From Actinomycetota bacterium (GTDB lineage Bacteria; Actinomycetota; Actinomycetes; S36-B12), in NCBI GenBank assembly GCA_010029945.1, contig RGQW01000112.1, positions 1 to 5,430 on the forward strand: a stretch of DNA of 5,430 bases, given 5' to 3'. This document shows positions 1 to 4,382 of the stretch, in pieces (the stretch's first letter is position 1; the number at the start of each line of letters is the position of its first letter). Below the pieces are notes generated by a model that did no database searches, was not told the origin of the DNA, and saw only the letters and a list, made by a program, of their open reading frames with translations. Position numbers and translations under genes: made by a program.

Positions 1-449
1 ATGCCCCACAGCAGCAGGTACTCATCCGTGCGTTCCAGATCAAAGGATGGGTTGAGCTCAATGTCCACGAAGTCGGTGTAGAGCGTGGCGTGCTTCGAAC
101 GATGGGCTCCCGCGTCGCGAAAACCGCCACGGTTGGTGAGTTCAGCCTGGACAATGTGCTCGTCAGCCATCGGGTAAAAGCCGAAGTAGCGGCGCCCGAC
201 GGGAATCTCGGTGTGCGCGGATTCGGTGACGACGCCGATGCCGATTGCCGGGATACGCCCCCATGGGTGGTCGGTCGGAAAGAAACCCCAGTAGTCGAGG
301 AGATCACCGGAGATGGCGTAGCTCACGTTGTTGCTCGTGAACGCAAAGCGCTCGACCCGAAGCCGGACTTGTCCTGCGTGCAGGGTTGCAGGGTCACAGG
401 CCACGGTTCGAGTGGTGCGGATATCTTGACGGTCAACCTCAAAGGCCAT
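1..449 (-). CDS. DUF2855 family protein, N-terminal part (C-terminus beyond left edge)
   Basis: I translated the minus strand from the ATG at 449 and it stays open to the window edge, giving 149 residues beginning MAFEVDRQDIRTTRTV. The text resembles DUF2855: LRVERFAFTSNNVSYAISGD (about residues 29-48), then DYWGFFPTDHPWGRIPAIGIG (53-72), GRRYFGFYPMADEHIV (about 85-100) and an FRDAGAHR segment. Family members are usually about 350 residues, so less than half is visible. Their biochemical function is not established; the N-terminal half looks to me like the GroES-like half of medium-chain dehydrogenases. ATG 449 is preferred because the family homology starts there. GTG 470 is a possible alternative. 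No Shine-Dalgarno sequence precedes ATG 449, which would fit a leaderless or short-leader transcript. The gene is divergent from the TetR gene, with a perfect palindrome between them, so it is probably a target of that repressor. Confidence 0.85.
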   Translation of the reverse strand, partial: MAFEVDRQDIRTTRTVACDPATLHAGQVRLRVERFAFTSNNVSYAISGDLLDYWGFFPTDHPWGRIPAIGIGVVTESAHTEIPVGRRYFGFYPMADEHIVQAELTNRGGFRDAGAHRSKHATLYTDFVDIELNPSFDLERTDEYLLLWG

Positions 450-457
450 ACCGACGG

Positions 458-463
458 ACGCTA
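458..463 (-). promoter_or_regulatory. Possible -10 element for the DUF2855 gene
   Basis: Read on the minus strand, TAGCGT fits the TAnnnT pattern of actinobacterial -10 elements. It ends 8 nt before ATG 449, so transcription would begin at or next to the start codon, consistent with the missing Shine-Dalgarno sequence. A -35 at normal spacing would fall around 481-486, inside the palindrome at 482-498, but no good -35 hexamer is visible there. This is a weak motif call. Confidence 0.25.
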
Positions 464-481
464 GCGCCACGTACAAGCAAC

Positions 482-498
482 TGCCAGTACTACTGGCA
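482..498. promoter_or_regulatory. Perfect 17-bp palindrome, probable TetR operator (site 1)
   Basis: TGCCAGTA-C-TACTGGCA is an exact inverted repeat with 8-bp arms around one central base. It lies between the divergent DUF2855 gene (start 449) and TetR gene (start 569). A near-copy occurs at 2221-2237, again between two divergent genes. Size and symmetry suit a TetR-family dimer site, and TetR regulators commonly bind next to their own gene. That the repressor encoded at 569-1174 binds here is inferred from position and recurrence. Confidence 0.75.
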
Positions 499-550
499 TT
501 AGATCCTGGACCCTAGGGCTACCGCTCGGCACGAAGCGTGGCAGGACCAT

Positions 551-559
551 TGCTACCAT
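551..559 (+). promoter_or_regulatory. Possible extended -10 element for the TetR gene
   Basis: TGCTACCAT matches the extended -10 form TGnTAnnnT. It ends 9 nt before ATG 569, implying a leaderless or nearly leaderless repressor mRNA. The only ribosome-binding candidate is a GAAGG at 561-565, which is too close to the ATG (3 nt) to be convincing. No clear -35 is visible. The palindrome at 482-498 lies about 50 nt upstream of this element, so if this promoter is real, autoregulation would need blocking at a distance or a different promoter nearer the operator. Confidence 0.25.
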
Positions 560-568
560 CGAAGGCCG

Positions 569-1174
569 ATGACGAATACCGAGGACATCACCGAGGTGCT
601 CGACGGCCGTCAGGCCCGGCGGCAGCGCAACATCGATGCGGTGCTCGACGTCGTGTTGGAAATGTTCGCCGAGGAAGCAATGTTTCCCACGATTGAGCAG
701 GCGGCCACTCGGTCTGGTCTGTCGCTTCGTTCCCTCTACCGGTACTTCGCCGACCCAGGCGAGTTGCTCGAAGCAGTCATCAAGCGAAGCGACGAGATCG
801 GTGCGGAACTCTCGAAGCTGCACAGCATCGGCCAAGGGCCACTCGCTGACCGCGTCGAGGCGTTCATTTCGATGCGGCTGACCCTTCACGAAGCCACCGC
901 CCCGATCTTTCGGGCCACACTGGTCAATGCGACTCGGCATCCTCGAATCCGCGAGGAGTTGACCCGTCAGCGCAATGCGATGCGTCAGCAGTTTGAGCGA
1001 CAGTTCGAGGCTGAACTGCGTGGTCGGAAGCCCGCCCAGCGAGAGTCGATCGCCGCCGCCGGCGACCTGCTCACCCAGTTGGAGTCGCTCGATTACCTGC
1101 GTCGCCACCGACAGCTGTCGGCGGCCGAGGCCCATTCGGCCCTGACGGCGGGCCTGCTGGCACTTCTCGACTGA
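569..1174 (+). CDS. TetR/AcrR family transcriptional regulator
   Basis: This 201-residue protein has the usual length and layout of a TetR-family repressor. After a basic N-terminal segment (RQARRQRN, residues 14-21) come the three-helix DNA-binding domain at about 17-65 and the helix-turn-helix TIEQAATRSGLSLRSLYRYF at 41-60. The LYRYF recognition-helix ending and the following GELLEAVI are typical. The remainder (about 75-201) is helical and variable, as expected for the ligand-binding and dimerisation domain; the ligand cannot be told from sequence. The gene lies between two copies of a 17-bp palindrome, and the genes beside both copies are its likely targets: the DUF2855 gene, the MDR oxidoreductase and the operon from 2256. 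It converges with the MDR gene with a 26-nt gap. The family is clear; the regulon is inferred. Confidence 0.93.
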   Translation: MTNTEDITEVLDGRQARRQRNIDAVLDVVLEMFAEEAMFPTIEQAATRSGLSLRSLYRYFADPGELLEAVIKRSDEIGAELSKLHSIGQGPLADRVEAFISMRLTLHEATAPIFRATLVNATRHPRIREELTRQRNAMRQQFERQFEAELRGRKPAQRESIAAAGDLLTQLESLDYLRRHRQLSAAEAHSALTAGLLALLD

Positions 1175-1200
1175 TCCAGCCATGCGCCCTAGCCGGGTGC

Positions 1201-2202
1201 CTACAACCGGATGAGCAGCTTTCCGTGGTTCTCGCCTCGAAACAGCATTCGGAGGCCTTCCGGGAATGACTCAATGCCCTCGAGGATGTGTTGGCGGTGG
1301 CGGAGCGAGCCGTCCTCAACCCAGGCCGAAAGGTCAGTGAGGGCCTCGGGGATGCGATGCATGTAGTCAAGCATGGTGAATCCGGTCATCGTGGCGCTCT
1401 TGGAGATGAGCTGCAGGTAGTTCGCCGGCCCGGTCGCGGTTGTCATGTCTCCGTACTGCGAGATCCCGCCACACACGATGATGCGGGCCTTCCGGTTGAT
1501 CTGCATGAGCGCAGCATCGAGCGTCTCGCCTCCGACATTGTCGAAGTAGATGTCGATGCCGGATGGGACAACGGCTTCCAGCAACTCGGCGACGGGTCCG
1601 GCCTTGTAGTCGATCGCTGCATCGAGGCCCAGCGTGTCGGTGAGATAGGCACACTTCGCTGGGCCACCGGCAATCCCGACCACGCGGGCTCCTTGTCGCT
1701 TCGCGACCTGCGCGGCGACACTGCCGACCGCACCTGACGCTGCCGAAACAAGAACGGTTTGGCCCGGTTCAGGCCACCCGAGATCGAGCATGCCGAAATA
1801 GCCCGTGAACCCGGTCATGCCAAGGACGCTCATGTGGAGTTCGGCTGGGCCGAGTCCGAGATCGATCGGGCGAACGCCTCGACTGTCGACCACTGCAGTG
1901 GTCTGCACTCCGGTGAATCCACTCACGACATCGCCGACCTCGTAGCGGGGGCTGGCCGACTTGGTGACGGGCCCGATGCCAAACGCCCGCATGACGTCAC
2001 CGGGTTGGATCGGATCGATGTAACTGCGCCAGGGTGAGATCCAGCCCTTCATCCCTGGATCGATGGAGACGAACTGGACGTCGATCTCAATCTCGCCGTC
2101 TTGGAGGTCGCGAGTGGGGAGATGGGTGAGCGTCCACGTTTCGTCGGTCGGTGTACCGGTGGGGTAGTCGACGAGGCGGATCTGGGTTGGTTGCATCACC
2201 AT
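1201..2202 (-). CDS. NADP-dependent MDR oxidoreductase, PTGR/CurA type (zinc-independent)
   Basis: A 333-residue protein of the medium-chain dehydrogenase/reductase superfamily, in the group with prostaglandin reductase, curcumin reductase CurA and leukotriene B4 12-hydroxydehydrogenase. These enzymes reduce the C=C bond of enones with NADPH. Visible motifs: FVSIDPGMKGWI (residues 44-55), LGMTGFTGYFGMLDLG (127-142), the nucleotide-binding glycine motif AASGAVG (154-160), VGIAGGPAKC (175-184) with a lysine suited to the NADPH 2'-phosphate, AAIDYK (195-200) and FDNVGG (220-225). No structural zinc-cysteine cluster is seen, as expected for this group. An ATG exists at 2214, but it lies inside a probable -10 element; ATG 2202 starts 7 nt after that element and is preferred. 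ATG 2196 is also possible. No Shine-Dalgarno sequence precedes any of them. The gene is divergent from the operon at 2256 and shares an operator with it. The true substrate is unknown. Confidence 0.9.
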   Translation of the reverse strand: MVMQPTQIRLVDYPTGTPTDETWTLTHLPTRDLQDGEIEIDVQFVSIDPGMKGWISPWRSYIDPIQPGDVMRAFGIGPVTKSASPRYEVGDVVSGFTGVQTTAVVDSRGVRPIDLGLGPAELHMSVLGMTGFTGYFGMLDLGWPEPGQTVLVSAASGAVGSVAAQVAKRQGARVVGIAGGPAKCAYLTDTLGLDAAIDYKAGPVAELLEAVVPSGIDIYFDNVGGETLDAALMQINRKARIIVCGGISQYGDMTTATGPANYLQLISKSATMTGFTMLDYMHRIPEALTDLSAWVEDGSLRHRQHILEGIESFPEGLRMLFRGENHGKLLIRL

Positions 2203-2219
2203 GGCGCCCAACATAAGTT
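2191..2219 (+). promoter_or_regulatory. Candidate promoter for the four-gene operon
   Basis: On the plus strand, TTGCAT (2191-2196), a 17-nt spacer and TAAGTT (2214-2219) form a plausible -35/-10 pair. The predicted start lies at about 2226, inside the palindrome at 2221-2237, which leaves a leader that includes the GGAGG at 2246-2250. A second -10-like hexamer, TAATAT at 2239-2244, also fits TAnnnT, but transcription from it would start after that Shine-Dalgarno sequence. Both are motif matches only; in either case the operator would overlap or abut the promoter. Confidence 0.3.
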
Positions 2220-2238
2220 ATGCCGGTACTACTGGCAA
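2210..2238 (-). promoter_or_regulatory. Probable promoter of the MDR oxidoreductase gene, overlapping the operator
   Basis: On the minus strand, TTGCCA (2238-2233; 5 of 6 to the -35 consensus TTGACA) is followed after exactly 17 nt by TATGTT (2215-2210), a TAnnnT -10 element. The expected start point, about 7 nt further on, coincides with ATG 2202, pointing to a leaderless mRNA. The palindrome at 2221-2237 fills most of the spacer and part of the -35, a classical arrangement for steric repression. Confidence 0.55.
2221..2237. promoter_or_regulatory. 17-bp near-palindrome, probable TetR operator (site 2)
   Basis: TGCCGGTA-C-TACTGGCA matches the perfect palindrome at 482-498 in 16 of 17 positions; the single change (A to G at 2225) breaks one arm pair. 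It sits in the 53-bp gap between the divergent MDR gene and the operon from 2256, within the likely promoters for both. The two copies are 1.74 kb apart and flank the repressor gene, so a shared TetR operator is the simplest explanation. Lower symmetry may mean somewhat weaker binding than at site 1. Confidence 0.75.
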
Positions 2239-2245
2239 TAATATC

Positions 2246-2250
2246 GGAGG
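2246..2250 (+). promoter_or_regulatory. Ribosome binding site that fixes the DinB-like start
   Basis: GGAGG lies 5 nt before ATG 2256. An upstream in-frame ATG at 2220 has no such site and overlaps the operator, so 2256 is the better start. Confidence 0.75.
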
Positions 2251-2255
2251 CAGTG

Positions 2256-2840
2256 ATGGCAGTTGAGCAGAACGTCTTGCCGCTCATACAGGACTCCCTG
2301 CTGCGCCGGATGCGAACGATGTTCTCGCTGTACCACGACGCCGTCGACTCCATGGACCTTCACCATGTCAATCACGTCGATGCTGAGGGGCGCCTCCCGA
2401 TCGCGTTTTCGCTGTACCACTACGTCAACATTCACGACGCGACCTTTCTGGGCATTACCGGCGAGCTCCCGATCTGGAACGACGACTGGCAACAACGAGT
2501 GCGAGTCACCATTCCCGACCATGGCAAGAACCGGCCCGTGAGCGAAATGGCCGAGCAGCGAATCGGCAATTACGAAGCGTTCAAGGAGTACCAGCGTGCC
2601 GTCTTCGATCGGACCGAGCACCATCTCGCGACGATGGACCCCGCCGACTTCGACCGAGTGATCATTGCCCCGCCGTACCCGGCCGAGGTCGCCGACACCT
2701 ACAGCGCGCGCTGTGCTGGCCCGCAGGGGATCACCGTGCTCGACGCGTTCGAGTGTTGGCACTACCAGCACGGGCTGCGCCACATGGGCGAGATCGAGCT
2801 GGCTCGGGGCTTTCTTGGCCTCGGCGGAATGACGGCCTGA
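2256..2840 (+). CDS. DinB-fold (DinB_2/DUF664-like) four-helix protein, putative metal-dependent enzyme
   Basis: A 194-residue, histidine-rich protein that fits the DinB/YfiT four-helix-bundle superfamily, whose members carry a metal site of three histidines and include thiol-dependent (mycothiol or bacillithiol) transferases and isomerases. The likely ligands are His55 in the segment SLYHYVNIHDATFL (52-65) and the i/i+4 pair His172/His176 in HYQHGLRHMGEIELARG (169-185). The C-terminal H..-..HMGEI pattern is characteristic of the superfamily. Extra histidines occur at 36, 37 and 40. The length suits the family. It is the first gene of the operon, directly after operator site 2, and its TGA overlaps the next ATG (TGATG at 2838-2842), implying translational coupling. 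The superfamily call is based on the motif pattern; the specific reaction is unknown. A thiol-cofactor role would suit a detoxification operon but is inference. Confidence 0.7.
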   Translation: MAVEQNVLPLIQDSLLRRMRTMFSLYHDAVDSMDLHHVNHVDAEGRLPIAFSLYHYVNIHDATFLGITGELPIWNDDWQQRVRVTIPDHGKNRPVSEMAEQRIGNYEAFKEYQRAVFDRTEHHLATMDPADFDRVIIAPPYPAEVADTYSARCAGPQGITVLDAFECWHYQHGLRHMGEIELARGFLGLGGMTA

Positions 2841-3568
2841 TGCCTCGATACGGCAAGCTCAACTCCGCCTATCTCGCCTCATGGCTCGAACGCGATGAGC
2901 CGGGAGGGCCGATGTGGGCCCTCAACCTGATGAAGTACCGGGAGTGGGCCGACTACGCCGATGGCCGCCAGACGGATCTCACTGGTGCGGAGGCTGACGA
3001 GGTCTACCTCCCGCACGAGCATCTGGCCGCAGTCGGCTCTCGAATCATTCTCCTCGCTCCGGTGCTGCACCACCTGCGCGGGGACGACCACCGATGGGAT
3101 CGGATCGCCATCGCCCAGTATCGCGACAGGGTGGCGATGATCGAGATGAATGCATCCAAGGCCTTCCAGGTCGATGAACAGCACAAGGATGCCGCGATGG
3201 ACTTCACCATCGTGATGGCGGCCTTTCCCATCGACGATGATCCCGTTCCGCCTCAAGAATCAGGCGCTGGCAGCGACCGACTCCTTCTGCTCCAAGTGTC
3301 GGGCGACGCTTCGGCTCCTGACCTTGCGGAGGGGATCGACGCCACGCGAGTTGGGCGGTTCTGGGTTGAGGACAGGATCATCGGTGATGAGCGCACGTTC
3401 AGTGAAGCTCGATTCGATCTGATCTCGCCTGAGACTGCAGCTGAGCTGTCCAGTCGAGGGTTCGCCTGGGACGACAGGAGCTATGCCCTCATCGCCGATC
3501 CGACACTGGACGATGTTGCGCGCTCGCTGACCGACACCGCCAACGTGCTCTTTGAGGAGTCGAGATGA
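2840..3568 (+). CDS. DUF1330-like protein (dimeric alpha/beta barrel) with C-terminal extension
   Basis: A 242-residue protein. Residues about 25-130 resemble DUF1330-type ferredoxin-like folds: MWALNLMKYREWADYADGR (25-43), GAEADEVYLP (49-58), a WDRIAIAQYRDRVAMIEM segment (86-103) and an ASKAFQ/H segment followed by DFTIVMAAFP (121-130). Such domains are usually about 95-100 residues and form dimeric barrels. Here another 100 or so residues follow: a strand RLLLLQVSG (147-155) and an RVGRFWVEDRIIGDERTFSEARFDLI section (170-195). This could be a second, diverged ferredoxin-like unit, making the protein a fused pseudo-dimer. ATG 2840 is chosen because it overlaps the preceding TGA; the longer open frame from 2753 lies inside the DinB gene and is not conserved in character. 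The ATG of the dehalogenase overlaps its stop (ATGA at 3565-3568). The function is unknown. Confidence 0.7.
   Translation: MPRYGKLNSAYLASWLERDEPGGPMWALNLMKYREWADYADGRQTDLTGAEADEVYLPHEHLAAVGSRIILLAPVLHHLRGDDHRWDRIAIAQYRDRVAMIEMNASKAFQVDEQHKDAAMDFTIVMAAFPIDDDPVPPQESGAGSDRLLLLQVSGDASAPDLAEGIDATRVGRFWVEDRIIGDERTFSEARFDLISPETAAELSSRGFAWDDRSYALIADPTLDDVARSLTDTANVLFEESR
3554..3559 (+). promoter_or_regulatory. Ribosome binding site of the haloalkane dehalogenase gene
   Basis: GAGGAG lies within the end of the preceding gene, 5 nt before ATG 3565. It supports this start, which gives the typical family N-terminus MKILRTPDD. Confidence 0.7.
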
Positions 3569-4382
3569 AGATCCTCCGAACACCCGACGACGCCATCGAC
3601 GCGCTCGACAACTACCCGAGTGAGCGCCGGTGGCTAGAGATTCCCGCCGGCGATGGCCAACGGCTGCGGGTGCACGTGGTCGATGCGAACACCGAGTCGC
3701 CCTCGGTGGTTGTCCTGTTGCACGGAAACCCGTCATGGTCATACTTGTGGCGGCAGAATTGGGGCTCATCGACGTCGACCTCGTCATGCATGATTGGGGA
3801 GGCATTATCGGCATGCGTCTTGCTGCGGAGAATCCCGGCTTGACCAATCGAATGGTGATCTCGAACACCGCCTTGCCCGACCGGGACCCGGCAGAGCCTC
3901 TTCCCGAAAAGATTGAGGTCGAAGGCCCTCACGCCGAGTTCCAGAAAATGGCACGCGATGCGCCGGTGTGGGAACCATGGAGCCTGCTTCCGCTGGTGAC
4001 CGTGGTCGAGCCGACGGCGGACGTTGTGGAGGGGTACCGAGCGCCGTACCCGGACCAGTCGCTGACCATCGGAAGTCGGGCGTTCACCCAACTGCTGCCT
4101 ACCCGACTCGACAATCCCATGTACCCCGCCAATCACGAGGCATGGAAGATTCTTGAGCGCTGGACCAACCCCGTGCTCACGATCTTCAGCGACAAGGACA
4201 TCGTGGCGCCCAGCGGCTGGAAGCCCATCGTGCGGCGGATCCCTGGCGCCCAGGGGCAGCCTCATGTGATTCTTGAAGGCGGGGGCCACTTCCTGCAAGA
4301 AGACATCCCCGAGGCGTACAACCGTGCGCTCTTGGAGTGGTTGGGCCCGGCACCGGCTCCCTCAGGAGGTTCCCCACGATGA
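3565..4382 (+). pseudogene. Haloalkane dehalogenase (alpha/beta hydrolase), frameshifted with an internal deletion
   Basis: Haloalkane dehalogenases hydrolyse carbon-halogen bonds to an alcohol and halide. The N-terminal part is read from ATG 3565: MKILRTPDDAIDALDNYPSE, then VVLLHGNPSWSYLWR (residues 49-63), with the oxyanion/halide-binding HGNP loop at 53-56. That frame then becomes meaningless and stops at 3841-3843. Family text resumes in another frame at about 3750: AAELGLIDVDLVMHDWGG, with the nucleophile Asp codon at 3792 and the adjacent halide-binding Trp. It continues through AENPGLTNRMVISNTALP, FSDKDIV (candidate catalytic Asp at 4191 or 4197) and GGGHFLQEDIPE (catalytic His at 4287), to TGA 4380-4382. 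All triad residues survive. The roughly 46 residues normally between YLWR and LDL..V, including the RVIAPDLIGFGRSDKP-type strand and loop, are absent, and the net loss is 3n+1 nt. No functional enzyme is expected from this sequence. A recent deletion and an assembly error are both possible. Confidence 0.85.
4364..4370 (+). promoter_or_regulatory. Strong ribosome binding site of the GST-like gene
   Basis: AGGAGGT is a near-perfect Shine-Dalgarno sequence, 8 nt before ATG 4379 and inside the end of the dehalogenase gene. It would let ribosomes start the GST-like gene even when the broken upstream frame is not translated through. Confidence 0.8.

Noticed and set aside
90..464. Plus-strand open frame of 124 codons
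   Set aside because: It lies antisense to the DUF2855 coding sequence, has no family-like features or ribosome binding site, and the opposite strand gives a recognisable protein.
461..1183. Minus-strand open frame of 240 codons
   Set aside because: It is the antisense shadow of the TetR gene, whose helix-turn-helix is unmistakable on the plus strand; its translation is low-complexity and unlike any family I know.
1175..1200. Bidirectional terminator between the convergent TetR and MDR genes
   Set aside because: I see no convincing stem-loop or T-run in the 26-nt gap.
2220..2255. Upstream ATG at 2220 as the start of the DinB-like protein
   Set aside because: The added residues overlap the palindromic operator and there is no ribosome binding site; ATG 2256 has GGAGG at ideal distance.
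2753..2839. Longer start for the DUF1330-like protein
   Set aside because: The extension is the out-of-frame reading of the DinB-like C-terminus; ATG 2840 overlaps the preceding stop codon, as expected in this operon.
3630..3746. A separate hydrolase gene starting at 3630
   Set aside because: The first 39 or so residues are an out-of-frame reading of the dehalogenase N-terminus; real homology in this frame begins only at about 3750.
3841..4382. Programmed ribosomal frameshift in the dehalogenase
   Set aside because: No slippery sequence is evident, and a frameshift would not restore the roughly 46 missing core residues, so a deletion explains the data better.
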